From contig NZ_JOMR01000001.1 in the NCBI RefSeq assembly GCF_000711195.1, positions 620,001 through 684,000 of the forward strand: 64,000 nt of DNA, read 5' to 3'. This document shows, piece by piece, positions 10,034 to 20,693 of the stretch (its first letter is position 1; the number at the start of each line of letters is the position of its first letter). Both the position numbers and the translations under genes were made by a program. The DNA is from Thiomicrospira pelophila DSM 1534 (GTDB lineage Bacteria; Pseudomonadota; Gammaproteobacteria; Thiomicrospirales; Thiomicrospiraceae). The notes beneath the pieces are model-generated. The model was not told where the DNA came from. It made no database searches and saw nothing but the letters and a program-made list of their open reading frames with translations.

Positions 10034-10894
10034 ATGAGTGACAGTGACAGTAGTAGCAGTGGTTCATCTTGGTTAGAACGCTTTACGCGTATGTTTTCGG
10101 ATGAACCCGAAGATCGCGAAGACTTACTGGAAATTCTAAAAGAGGCTCAGAAGCAAGGTTTAATCGATAGTGATGCCTTGTTAATGATTCAGGGTGTGCT
10201 CGATGTATCGGAAACGCGGGTGCGCGATATCATGGTGCCGCGCCCTCAAGTTGATGTGATTGACGAATCTCAACCGCTCGAAGCCATCCTAAAAGAAATT
10301 GCTGAATCCGCGCACTCGCGCTACCCGGTGGTGTCAGAAAGCAAAGACGAAATCATCGGCGTGTTGTTGGCGAAAGATGTATTGCGTTTAATGGTGAAAG
10401 GTCAACTTAACGATAAAGACGATTTGCGAAGCATTTATCGCGAACCGGTATTTATCCCCGAAAGCAAACGCTTAAATGTCCTGTTACGTGAGTTTAAAAC
10501 CAGTCATAACCACCTTGCATTGGTGGTGGATGAATACGCCGGACTCGCAGGCCTGGTGACGATTGAAGACGTGCTGGAACAAATCGTGGGCGAGATTGAA
10601 GACGAACACGATGAAGATGAAGAGCTTTATATCAAAGCCCAAGTAGGTGATTCGTTCGCAGTAAAAGCAATCACGCCTTTAAGTGACTTTTGTGAAGAGT
10701 TTGGCGTGGAATTTGAAAATGAATCCAACATTGAAACCCTAGGCGGTTTGGTTGCCACATCAATGGGGCATGTGCCGCAAAAAGGCGAAGAAATTGTGAT
10801 GGAAGGCCTGTTATTTCGTGTACTTAAATCCGATAGCCGTCGCGTGCATTTATTCCAAGTTAAGCGCGTGGAAGATGAAGGAATCATTGATTAA
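10034..10894 (+). CDS. ybeX: CorC/YbeX family CBS-domain protein
   Basis: 286 residues with two CBS domains at about 65-195 (RDIMVPRPQVDVI, VVDEYAGLAGLVTIEDVLEQIVGEI) and a C-terminal CorC_HlyC transporter-associated domain. E. coli YbeX/CorC is linked to magnesium/cobalt efflux and, through its operon, to ribosome function. No membrane segment is visible, so it acts in the cytoplasm. GGAGAG lies upstream of the ATG. Its stop overlaps the lnt start by one base (TAATG), implying translational coupling. A degenerate palindrome copy (CGCAGGCCTGGT, 10546-10557) lies in the second CBS domain. Confidence 0.94.
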   Translation: MSDSDSSSSGSSWLERFTRMFSDEPEDREDLLEILKEAQKQGLIDSDALLMIQGVLDVSETRVRDIMVPRPQVDVIDESQPLEAILKEIAESAHSRYPVVSESKDEIIGVLLAKDVLRLMVKGQLNDKDDLRSIYREPVFIPESKRLNVLLREFKTSHNHLALVVDEYAGLAGLVTIEDVLEQIVGEIEDEHDEDEELYIKAQVGDSFAVKAITPLSDFCEEFGVEFENESNIETLGGLVATSMGHVPQKGEEIVMEGLLFRVLKSDSRRVHLFQVKRVEDEGIID

Positions 10895-12441
10895 TGAAAC
10901 GCAGTGCGCGACTTAAACAACTGCTGTGGCCGGATCGTTACGCCTTTTTAGCCGCGTTATTGGGTGGTTTAGCGGTTCTAGGTTTCGCGCCATTTGAGTT
11001 TTCGCCGGTTGCCTTGTTGGCGCTCGCTGGTTTGTTTTGGTTGTGGGGACGCTCAACCAGTCGTTCGCAAGCCTTTAAATATGGCTTATGGTTTGGCTTA
11101 GGCCAATTTGGCGTCGGCGCCAGCTGGTTATTTTCCAGTATCTATTTTTATTCCGACATTGGCTTAATTGGCTCGGTTCTAATGGTGGCCGGGTTTGTGT
11201 TTGTTTTAGCGCTGTTTCCGGCTTTTGCAGGGGCATTGGGGCGTTATTTCTATAATCCGAACCGGATTGGTTCCAGTCTTATTTGGGTATTCCCGGCCGC
11301 CTGGGTGCTGTTTGAATGGGTGCGTGCCAGCATACTCGGCGGTTTGCCGTTTATGTTAATGGGCACGTCTCATCTTGGCACCTGGCTGGATGGCTATGCG
11401 AGCGTGTTTGGTGTATTCGGTGTCAGTTTTGTGGTCGCCATCAGCGCTGGTTTAATGGTGTGGTTTGTGCAACACAAACAAACTTTACCGGCGGCTTTAC
11501 TGATCGCGTTTATTTGGCCAATCGGTGGTGTATTGCAAAAAACTCAATGGGTTACGCCGGTAGATGAACCGATTGACGTCGCCTTGTTGCAAGGCAATTT
11601 TTCACAAGATCAGAAGTGGCAATCCGAACAGTTTGTTCCGATGATGCGTCGCTATGTCGGCATGACGCGTGCAAACTTGGATGCGGATTTGATTGTTTGG
11701 CCAGAAACCGCGATTCCAGGTTATTTTGATCGCGCCGCCGATACAGTTTTGCGTCAATTTATTGCGGATGCTCAATTGCAAAGCCGCGATATATTGGTCG
11801 GCACCATTTCACGTGAACCGGATGGTTCGCGTTATTATAATGCGATGATCAATTTGCGAGATCTTGAGCAAGAATACCGCAAACGTCATTTGGTGATGTT
11901 TGGGGAGTATTACCCGTTATCCGGTTTAATCGAGCCCTTGGCGCAAAAGTTGGGCTTCCCATTTTCGCAGTTCAGTGCGGCTGATCAACCGCAAAAACCA
12001 CTAATCTTAGGCGGACAGCCTGCTGGTGTGTCGATTTGTTTTGAGATGATGTTTGGTGCCGAGTTGGCGCAAGATCTACCGCACGCTAAATATTTTATTA
12101 CCACCAGCAATGATGCTTGGTTTGCGCACACGTTTGAACCGGCGCAATTGTTACAAGAGGCGCAAATGCGCGCGCGCGAACTTGGTCGCGAAATCGCACG
12201 CGCGACCAATACCGGCCATACCGCGATAATTGGTGTAGATGGTCAAATTAAAACTCGAATCCCTGCTTACGAAGCGGGCGTGTTGCGCGGTCAAGTGCAG
12301 CCTTATGAAGGTTTAACGCCTTATGCACGCTGGACCAATTGGCCTATCCTAATAATCGTATTTGGTATTTTTGGTTTTATCCTAGGCAAACGCTACGCCT
12401 ACACCGGCAAAATCACGAATCCGTTTAATCGCAAACACTAA
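10894..12441 (+). CDS. lnt: apolipoprotein N-acyltransferase
   Basis: Inner-membrane enzyme that adds the third acyl chain to lipoproteins. 515 residues (E. coli 512). N-terminal transmembrane helices fill about 20-215, followed by a nitrilase-like periplasmic domain and one C-terminal helix. The Glu-Lys-Cys triad can be read as E271 (VWPETAIPGY), K330 (KRHLVMFGEY) and C382 (VSICFEMMFG). It is the last gene of the ybeZ-ybeY-ybeX-lnt cluster. Its substrates here would include LptE, the RND adaptor and the RimB-like lipoprotein. Confidence 0.96.
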   Translation: MKRSARLKQLLWPDRYAFLAALLGGLAVLGFAPFEFSPVALLALAGLFWLWGRSTSRSQAFKYGLWFGLGQFGVGASWLFSSIYFYSDIGLIGSVLMVAGFVFVLALFPAFAGALGRYFYNPNRIGSSLIWVFPAAWVLFEWVRASILGGLPFMLMGTSHLGTWLDGYASVFGVFGVSFVVAISAGLMVWFVQHKQTLPAALLIAFIWPIGGVLQKTQWVTPVDEPIDVALLQGNFSQDQKWQSEQFVPMMRRYVGMTRANLDADLIVWPETAIPGYFDRAADTVLRQFIADAQLQSRDILVGTISREPDGSRYYNAMINLRDLEQEYRKRHLVMFGEYYPLSGLIEPLAQKLGFPFSQFSAADQPQKPLILGGQPAGVSICFEMMFGAELAQDLPHAKYFITTSNDAWFAHTFEPAQLLQEAQMRARELGREIARATNTGHTAIIGVDGQIKTRIPAYEAGVLRGQVQPYEGLTPYARWTNWPILIIVFGIFGFILGKRYAYTGKITNPFNRKH

Positions 12442-12449
12442 CCAATACC

Positions 12450-12461
12450 ACCAGGCCTGGT
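12450..12461. repeat. ACCAGGCCTGGT palindrome, exact, between convergent genes
   Basis: Exact copy in the 23-base gap between the lnt stop and the stop of the reverse DsrE-like gene. It is not extended beyond 12 bp and has no clear T-run, so terminator activity is uncertain. Confidence 0.85.
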
Positions 12462-12464
12462 TGT

Positions 12465-12902
12465 TCAGTCAATCCGAATCGTTGCAAAGCCCTGATTTTC
12501 ATACCCCATAATTGACAAGAAGGTATTGCCCACCAAGGTGATGCCGGGTAATAAATCTTCTTGGCTGAGATTGAAACGCCGAGTGGCGATTGCACAGGCT
12601 TCCATATGTACCCCATCAAGCTGTTGAATTTGTGCAATTCGGTCATGCAACATACGAACTTCAGCCGCGCGTTCGATGTCTAACTGATCCGTGTCACGAC
12701 CAATCAAACCGGCTGCACCACCGCGAAACGCAAACACCATGTTTGGTTTTAAACCCTGGCGAACCATGTCTTGATGAGTTTCTTCAATGACATTTAAACG
12801 TGAAATCAGCCCCTGTGGGTTTGCAAGTGTGACATCCCAAAGAATTTTTGCTTTATCCATGCCGGCAATGGCGCGAGAATCGGTCGGTTTATCGGCAAGC
12901 AC
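12465..12902 (-). CDS. DsrE-family-like (COG1416-type) small protein
   Basis: About 145 residues in a DsrE/DsrF-like fold pattern: KILWDVTL near the N-terminus, VFAFRGGAAGLI in the middle, a conserved-type cysteine in MEACAIATRRF, then EDLLPGITLVGNTFLSIMGYENQGFATI. DsrE-family proteins carry or sense sulfane sulfur, and the COG1416 branch is uncharacterised. The start is uncertain. GTG at 12902 lies inside a palindrome copy whose AGG could act as ribosome site; an internal ATG before DKAKILWD near 12860 is the alternative. It lies in frame behind the upstream YbeL-like gene, separated only by that gene's stop and four codons. Confidence 0.7.
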   Translation of the reverse strand: MLADKPTDSRAIAGMDKAKILWDVTLANPQGLISRLNVIEETHQDMVRQGLKPNMVFAFRGGAAGLIGRDTDQLDIERAAEVRMLHDRIAQIQQLDGVHMEACAIATRRFNLSQEDLLPGITLVGNTFLSIMGYENQGFATIRID

Positions 12903-12912
12903 CAGGCCTGGT
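12901..12912. repeat. ACCAGGCCTGGT palindrome, exact, at a gene start
   Basis: Exact copy at the junction of the two reverse genes. On the minus strand it supplies an AGG and the putative GTG start of the DsrE-like gene. Confidence 0.9.
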
Positions 12913-12914
12913 GG

Positions 12915-13283
12915 TTATTTCTGGTTAAGCGCGGCTTGTAGGCGCAACTTTAACAGTTCGATTTTGCTCGGGTCGGCGAGGGTAAGGGCTTTTTCAGTTA
13001 AGGTCGCCTCAATCGCTGGCCAATCGTTTTCAATAAACGCATCCATGCCTTTGCCCAAATCATTAAAGTAACCGGCGGTTTGCTCGACATCGGCTTTGAG
13101 CAAGTTTTGTAACTCTTCCAGCTCGTGTTCGGTTAAAACTTCGAGTTCGGCCCCTTTTTGTTCTATTTGACTGATCTCTTTACCCAACCAATGCAAGCTG
13201 CTGTCTTCGGCGTTTTTTAGGCGAAAAGTGAGCTTGTCGAGTAGGCTGTTATACGCGTTTTGAAATTTTTCGGATAGTGACAT
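12915..13283 (-). CDS. YbeL-like (DUF1451) protein lacking the zinc ribbon
   Basis: 122 residues, mostly helical and charged. The N-terminal pattern (paired helices, LTEHELEELQNLLKADVEQTAGYF) resembles the N-terminal half of the YbeL/DUF1451 family. The C-terminal zinc ribbon of E. coli YbeL is absent: there is no cysteine in the protein. Position supports the call, because in E. coli ybeL is likewise divergent from leuS. The ATG follows a strong AAGGAGA. Function unknown. Confidence 0.6.
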   Translation of the reverse strand: MSLSEKFQNAYNSLLDKLTFRLKNAEDSSLHWLGKEISQIEQKGAELEVLTEHELEELQNLLKADVEQTAGYFNDLGKGMDAFIENDWPAIEATLTEKALTLADPSKIELLKLRLQAALNQK

Positions 13284-13329
13284 GGACAGTCTCCTTCTGT
13301 TCGGCTTGAAGAGGTTTAGAAACAGCTAA

Positions 13330-15879
<2,550 letters not shown>

Positions 15880-15900
15880 AAACAACGAAAAGGCGGATTT

Positions 15901-16488
15901 ATGTCTGTATTGTCACGTCGTACGTTATTAAATGGTTTATTCGCGGCCATCGCCGTTGGGGCAACGGGTTGCGGTTTTCGTTTACGAGGCACCGGCCCGC
16001 TTGCGGGTGCAAGCTATAAAACAGTGCAGTTGCTCGGGGACGAAAAAGTTCCCAGCGAACTCGTCAGCGCGTTACGTCAACAATGGCGTGGTTTGGGGGT
16101 TGAGTTAACTGATTCCATCTCGCAAGCCGACGTGGTGGTGCAATTGGGTGGCTATCAACGCAACATCAGCCGCACGGCCTTTTCCGCCACCGGCGAAACT
16201 ACTTCAGAGCTGATTAAACTTAGCCAATCGTTTATTGCTTTCCGAGTCGAAGATGACACCGAAATCATCAACACCGAGGTCATGGCGTTGCGTGATCGTC
16301 AAACCGATCCAGCACAAAAGCTTGCGGCGGCACGTGAGTTGCAAGACATTGAACGTCAAATGCAACAAGATTTGGCGCGTCAGTTAATTGATCGGATCAA
16401 CCGTACGTATCATCAATTGCCGGCCGTGGGTGAACAGAAGGATGAGAGTCAAGCCAAGCCCGCCATATCCAACGAGCAACCTCAATGA
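15901..16488 (+). CDS. lptE: LPS-assembly lipoprotein LptE
   Basis: Outer-membrane lipoprotein that plugs LptD in LPS insertion. 195 residues (E. coli 193). The signal peptide ends in a lipobox with C24 (GATGC), followed by GFRLRG as is usual for the family. The n-region reads SRRTLL, a twin-arginine-like sequence that may be coincidental. The ATG has AAGGCGGA upstream. The stop overlaps the holA start (ATGA). The leuS-lptE-holA order matches E. coli. Confidence 0.9.
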   Translation: MSVLSRRTLLNGLFAAIAVGATGCGFRLRGTGPLAGASYKTVQLLGDEKVPSELVSALRQQWRGLGVELTDSISQADVVVQLGGYQRNISRTAFSATGETTSELIKLSQSFIAFRVEDDTEIINTEVMALRDRQTDPAQKLAAARELQDIERQMQQDLARQLIDRINRTYHQLPAVGEQKDESQAKPAISNEQPQ

Positions 16489-17501
16489 TACTAGCGCCCG
16501 CTTTTTTAAAGCAGGTGGCGCAAGCTTCGTTGGCGATTCCGCCTGTGTTGCTGATTTATGGTGAAGAGCCACTTTATATTCGTCGCAGTACCGATGCGAT
16601 TCGCCAATATTTGCGCGAACGCGGCTACGACCAGCGCGACCGCTTTGATGTGGATGCGCAATATGATTGGGGCGAACTGCAAATGGAAACCCAAACCGGC
16701 TCGTTATTTGCCGAGCGCCGTATCATCGAATTAAATTTACCTACCGGCAACCCCGGACAAGCGGGCACCGCTTTTATCCAGGCCTGGTGCAATCAAACAC
16801 CGCAAGCCGAACCCGATATTGTTTTGGTGATTTATTGCGAACGTTTGGATTCGCGCCAAACCAAATCCAAATGGGTGAGCGCGATTGAAGCGGCCGGCTT
16901 GGTGGTGCAATCCAAACCCATCGAAATGCGCGAATTGCCACAGTGGTGCCAACATCAAGCGCAACGTTTAAATTTACAAATGGATCAAGATGCCGCGGCC
17001 TTACTCGCGGAACGGGTCGAAGGTAACTTATTAGCGGCGGATCAAGAACTGGAAAAGCTCGCCCTAATCAAACCCGCCGGCGAAACCGTTAGCTTGGTGG
17101 ATATTGAAAACAGCGTAGTCGATCAAGCCCACTATCAACTATTTGCATTGAATAGCTTGATGTTGCTCGGCCAAGCTGCGCAGGCCTTGCATGTGCTACA
17201 ACGTCTGCAACAAGAAGGCAGCGAAGCGCCAATCGTTTTGTGGCTGCTCACTAAAGAGCTACGCCAACTCATCGAACTCAGCCAAAAACAACACACCATG
17301 CCACTCGCTCAAGCCATGAAATCCATGCGAATCTGGTCAAGCAAACAAAACGAAGTCAGCCAAGCCTTACGCCGCCACAGCCAAGACCACTGGTCACAAC
17401 TCCTCATGCAAGCCTACCAAATTGACCGCCAAATCAAAGGCACCAGGCCTGGTGATCCGTGGTTAGGTCTGTCGGATTTAGTCATGAAGATCGCCCGCTA
17501 A
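16485..17501 (+). CDS. holA: DNA polymerase III delta subunit
   Basis: Clamp-loader subunit that opens the beta clamp. 338 residues (E. coli 343). The N-terminus LLIYGEEPLYIRRSTDAIR matches the family's degenerate nucleotide-binding domain. The start overlaps the lptE stop by four bases. It carries two palindrome copies: a one-mismatch copy encoding QAW and an exact copy encoding TRPG about 20 codons from the C-terminus. Confidence 0.93.
   Translation: MILAPAFLKQVAQASLAIPPVLLIYGEEPLYIRRSTDAIRQYLRERGYDQRDRFDVDAQYDWGELQMETQTGSLFAERRIIELNLPTGNPGQAGTAFIQAWCNQTPQAEPDIVLVIYCERLDSRQTKSKWVSAIEAAGLVVQSKPIEMRELPQWCQHQAQRLNLQMDQDAAALLAERVEGNLLAADQELEKLALIKPAGETVSLVDIENSVVDQAHYQLFALNSLMLLGQAAQALHVLQRLQQEGSEAPIVLWLLTKELRQLIELSQKQHTMPLAQAMKSMRIWSSKQNEVSQALRRHSQDHWSQLLMQAYQIDRQIKGTRPGDPWLGLSDLVMKIAR
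16777..16788. repeat. ACCAGGCCTGGT palindrome, one mismatch, inside holA
   Basis: TCCAGGCCTGGT, read in the QAW frame. Confidence 0.75.
17442..17453. repeat. ACCAGGCCTGGT palindrome, exact, near the 3' end of holA
   Basis: Exact copy read in the TRPG frame. Confidence 0.9.
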
Positions 17502-17510
17502 GATTTGAAC

Positions 17511-17576
17511 CACGAAGAACACGAAGGCACGAAGGTTTAAACTCCCTCTCCCTCGATGTGGGAGGGCCGGGGTGTG
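17511..17576. repeat. short tandem CACGAAGG units and a GC-rich REP-like remnant
   Basis: Three imperfect head-to-tail units CACGAAGAA, CACGAAGG and CACGAAGG fill 17511-17535. They are followed by a GC-rich block at 17542-17576 with a small hairpin (CTCCC, loop, GGGAG) and then GGCCGGGGTG. Similar intergenic blocks are known to me as dispersed REP-like debris in gammaproteobacteria. They mark the boundary where the accessory PIN-like gene begins. The rest of the gap to 17690 shows nothing else. Confidence 0.55.
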
Positions 17577-17689
17577 AAGATGCCAACATACGTGTTTTAA
17601 GCAGGTTTGCTCAATGAACGTTATATGTCCAACAAATACGCTAGGATGATCGGAAAGTATCGTTCAATTTGTAACTTTAAGAGGGTGTT

Positions 17690-18688
17690 ATGGAAAACGG
17701 TCAAATACTGGTTTACCTAGATCATAACGTACTAGATTTAATGACTAAGGGTGACCCTCTAAGAATCAAAAATATATTGAAAGAAAATGATCTTACCCCA
17801 GTCTATTCCAATGAATCACTGAAAGAAATTCAACGGTCAGTCGGTTATGTAGATAAATTTATAGATGTATTAGATGTAATCGAGGCCAAATATATTGAAC
17901 CTATTTTGGATCGGGACTTTAAGCAAACTGGTCAAGCTAGGCTAAATGAAATATCACCAGAACTGTGTTATCGAAACTTTTTGGAAAACCAAAATAATAA
18001 CGAATACGGCGATTTTGGAATTACTAAATTTCTTATGAAGTTCTATGGTGGACAGCAGGAAAGCTCTTTCTCAGATATTTTCGAACAAGGCGCTATTGAC
18101 TTGCAAAAACATTTGAAAGAATTGTTAGTTGGCGTTGATTCGTTATCAGTAAATAAATCCGTTGATGTTGAATTACTTGAAAAGTTAATTGATGAATTGC
18201 CAGTATTGATGCAGGAGCTAACATCACCTATGGCAAAAGAGTTGGATGAACAAGAGTTATCGCCTGTCTCAGCATTCGAAACAGCAACTGCTTCTGGGGC
18301 TAAAGTGTTAAAAAATATAAATCCCCCTAATGTTATTGAAAAAATATGGCAAAAGTTATCTAAAGTCGATGGATTCTCAGGGGTTGATATGGATAGTTTT
18401 TTTGGTATAAGACCAGACAGTTTTGAGGTAAACCAAGATAGGGAAAGAACTATTCAGGAAAAAGTTAATGCGGTTTATCATCAGTTGAATATTATCGGAT
18501 ACTATCGAGACTCAAAAATGAAAAAAGACAGACGGTTCAGGGCTTCATTTAGTGATATGACTCATGCTGGAGTAGCTTCATTCTGCCATTGGTTTTTTTG
18601 TAAAGACGAAGATTTAGTTATGAAGGCTGCAGCTGCTTATGAATATATAGGCGTTCAAACGAAGATAGTACACTTTAAAGACAAATAA
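17690..18688 (+). CDS. PIN-like domain protein of unknown role
   Basis: 332 residues, not recognised as a named gene. The N-terminus VYLDHNVLDLM carries D11 in the position of the first PIN acidic residue, and an acidic residue follows in SNESLKEIQ. The C-terminus has SDMTHAGVASFCHWFFCKDEDL (shown here only as context: D289, then D306 and D308), which resembles the end of PIN-like nucleases. The middle third is a low-similarity helical insert. Wording and base composition are more AT-rich than the neighbours, suggesting transfer. The ATG follows AGAGGG. No antitoxin-sized partner is adjacent, so a toxin-antitoxin role is not supported by context. Confidence 0.6.
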   Translation: MENGQILVYLDHNVLDLMTKGDPLRIKNILKENDLTPVYSNESLKEIQRSVGYVDKFIDVLDVIEAKYIEPILDRDFKQTGQARLNEISPELCYRNFLENQNNNEYGDFGITKFLMKFYGGQQESSFSDIFEQGAIDLQKHLKELLVGVDSLSVNKSVDVELLEKLIDELPVLMQELTSPMAKELDEQELSPVSAFETATASGAKVLKNINPPNVIEKIWQKLSKVDGFSGVDMDSFFGIRPDSFEVNQDRERTIQEKVNAVYHQLNIIGYYRDSKMKKDRRFRASFSDMTHAGVASFCHWFFCKDEDLVMKAAAAYEYIGVQTKIVHFKDK

Positions 18689-18753
18689 ATGCTAAATTTT
18701 AAGCAGAATAATTAAAGTCAACCTGAGTTAGTTTAGTTTTCAAGGAGAACGAC

Positions 18754-19476
18754 ATGAAAGAGTCTTTAAAAACGCTGGTGTGGGATTTGCCTGTTAGGTT
18801 GTTTCATTGGTTGCTTGTAATCGGATTTTTTACGGCGGCGTTTATCTCTTTGGTGTTGGGGGATGACAGTGGTTTGTTTGCCTATCATGCAATTTTAGGT
18901 TTGATTATTGGCTTGATGGTTTTTATGCGGGTTATTTGGGGCTTTGTTGGGTCTCGATATGCTCGATTTTCATCTTTTACATATGGTCCTAAGTCAGTGC
19001 TTCAGTATATTGGTGGTGCCTTGATTGGCCGGGATACACGTCATGTTGGGCATAATCCGGCCGGTGCGTGGGCTATATTTGCCATGCTGGGTTTGCTTGT
19101 TGGACTGGTGTTGAGCGGTTTGTTAATGGGTCTTGGACTTGAGTTTATTGAAGATATTCATGAGTTGTTTGCTTACGCAATGCTTGCGGTGGTTGCGGTA
19201 CATATTTTGGGTGTGATTGCGCATGTTGTGCGTCACCGCGAAAATATTGTGGCGAGCATGTACCATGGTCGCAAAGCCGTGGATGAGAAAGAAGGCATTA
19301 AGTCACCGCATTTTGTGGCGGCTTTTGTTTTTTGTGTTGTTTGCGTTAGCTGGGGTTATGGACTGTTTGCGAATTTCGATGCAGCAACTCAGACCACAAA
19401 GTTGCCATTAGTCGGTTGGACAGTGCAAGTGGGTGAAGTAGAACATGAGCATGACGATCACGACGACGATCATTAA
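18754..19476 (+). CDS. cytochrome b561-family protein with His/Asp-rich tail
   Basis: 240 residues with four or more transmembrane helices. Candidate haem ligands are H18 (RLFHW), H45 (AYHAILG) and the histidines of DIHELFAYAMLAVVAVH around 131-146. This is the b-type cytochrome (CybB/HupC-like) architecture that passes electrons between quinone and a soluble partner. The extreme C-terminus is a short acidic, histidine-rich tail after residue 228 that could bind metal. A strong AAGGAGA precedes the ATG. No partner cytochrome c gene adjoins it, so the electron partner is unknown. The exchanger gene starts 25 bases downstream. Confidence 0.82.
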   Translation: MKESLKTLVWDLPVRLFHWLLVIGFFTAAFISLVLGDDSGLFAYHAILGLIIGLMVFMRVIWGFVGSRYARFSSFTYGPKSVLQYIGGALIGRDTRHVGHNPAGAWAIFAMLGLLVGLVLSGLLMGLGLEFIEDIHELFAYAMLAVVAVHILGVIAHVVRHRENIVASMYHGRKAVDEKEGIKSPHFVAAFVFCVVCVSWGYGLFANFDAATQTTKLPLVGWTVQVGEVEHEHDDHDDDH

Positions 19477-19501
19477 TTTTATAGAACCTTAGAGGTTGTG
19501 A

Positions 19502-20521
19502 GTGTTTTCTTCTTTAACCCTTAGCCTTATTGTTTTTGCTTTCGCAGCCTTGGCGATCATTATTGCAGGCACGCGGTTGGCACGATTGGCGGATGAATTG
19601 GCAGATCGTACGGGGTTGGGTGAGGCGTTATTTGGTGTGTTGTTGTTGGCGGGGGTAACCTCTTTACCGGATTTTGCGGCGACGTTAAGCGCGTCGATGG
19701 ATGCGCGGCCTGATTTGGCGATGAGTAATGCAATGGGTAGTATGGCGGTAAATCTGCTTTTTCTAGGCGTGGCCGATATCGTATATCGCAAAGCCAACCT
19801 GGAACATGCGGCGGCTTCGTCGGTTAATTTGATGCTGGCGACCTTGTTGATTGTGTTATTAACTTTGCCGTTGCTTGCGATTATTTCACCCTCCGTTGCG
19901 AGCTGGGGTGTGCATCCGGTTACACCGGTGATTGTTGGGGTTTATCTTTTTGGCTTGCATTTAGTTTATCGCGCTCGCACTAAACCCATGTGGTTTCCGC
20001 GCTTAACCAGTCAAACCGTACCGGATAAACCCGAACTACATTATCAAGGACGTTCGTCTGAGGTATGGATTAGGTTTGCTGTGTTGGCCACGATCACCGC
20101 TTTAGCTGGTTGGGTGTTAATGGAATCCGCTAAGGTTATTGCCGACCAAACTGGTTTGTCGGATACTTTGGTGGGCGGTGTATTTACCGCATTGGCAACG
20201 TCGACACCAGAATTGGTGACCACGATTGCGGCGATACGGTATGGCGCTTTAACACTGGCGGTAAGCAATATTTTTGGCACTAACTGTTTTAATATGTTGG
20301 TTGTAGCGGCGGCCGACGTGGGTTATCCAAACGGTTCAATATATAGCGAGTTGTCGTCGGTTCAGATGACATGGGGCTTGGTCAGCATTTTGATGACGGC
20401 GATTTTGTTATTGGGTATGGTGCGCCGTGAGACCTATGGCATTGGCCGAATCGGCTTTGAAAGCGCAATGATTTTAAGCGTTTACGCGGTCGCGTTAGGA
20501 ATTATTCTGGCAAACGGATAG
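19502..20521 (+). CDS. calcium/cation antiporter, CaCA family (YrbG-like)
   Basis: 339 residues with about ten transmembrane helices in two inverted repeats. The two alpha-repeat signatures are visible: GVTSLPDFAATLSAS in the first half and ALATSTPELVTTIAA in the second, followed by SNIFGTNCFN. The family exchanges Na+ or H+ for Ca2+ or related cations across the inner membrane. The start is GTG with AGAGG upstream. The first repeat has Asp where many members have Glu in the S-x-P-E motif. Confidence 0.88.
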   Translation: MFSSLTLSLIVFAFAALAIIIAGTRLARLADELADRTGLGEALFGVLLLAGVTSLPDFAATLSASMDARPDLAMSNAMGSMAVNLLFLGVADIVYRKANLEHAAASSVNLMLATLLIVLLTLPLLAIISPSVASWGVHPVTPVIVGVYLFGLHLVYRARTKPMWFPRLTSQTVPDKPELHYQGRSSEVWIRFAVLATITALAGWVLMESAKVIADQTGLSDTLVGGVFTALATSTPELVTTIAAIRYGALTLAVSNIFGTNCFNMLVVAAADVGYPNGSIYSELSSVQMTWGLVSILMTAILLLGMVRRETYGIGRIGFESAMILSVYAVALGIILANG

Positions 20522-20555
20522 GCTGCTGATCTTTTGTAAGATGCCATGAGTGGGA

Positions 20556-20579
20556 CGCATTCAAATAAATGCGGTTTTT
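20556..20579 (+). terminator. intrinsic terminator after the cation antiporter
   Basis: Stem CGCATT (20556-20561) with AATGCG (20568-20573), a six-base loop, then GTTTTT. Short but well formed. It overlaps the -35 region of the proA promoter candidate. Confidence 0.5.
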
Positions 20580-20606
20580 GCACTCATTTTGGCAACCCGC
20601 TACAAT
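20578..20606 (+). promoter_or_regulatory. putative proA promoter
   Basis: TACAAT at 20601-20606 is one base from consensus. A weak TTGCAC lies 17 bases upstream. The start would be near 20613, giving a leader of about 80 bases. Confidence 0.45.
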
Positions 20607-20693
20607 GCTTATTTCACCCGCTAGAAGTAACAAACAGCATGCTGTGAGTTTATGCGCCAATAATAATCAAGGTTAAAAGCAATAGGATAGGTT

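Noticed and set aside
12465-13283. Single gene broken by a frameshift or stop
   Set aside because: The two parts are in the same frame but have unrelated family patterns, and each is complete by itself. Kept as two genes, with the fusion idea noted as a finding.
15918-15935. Tat export signal on LptE
   Set aside because: SRRTLL resembles a twin-arginine motif, but the lipobox and family point to Sec export, and a double arginine is common in lipoprotein signals.
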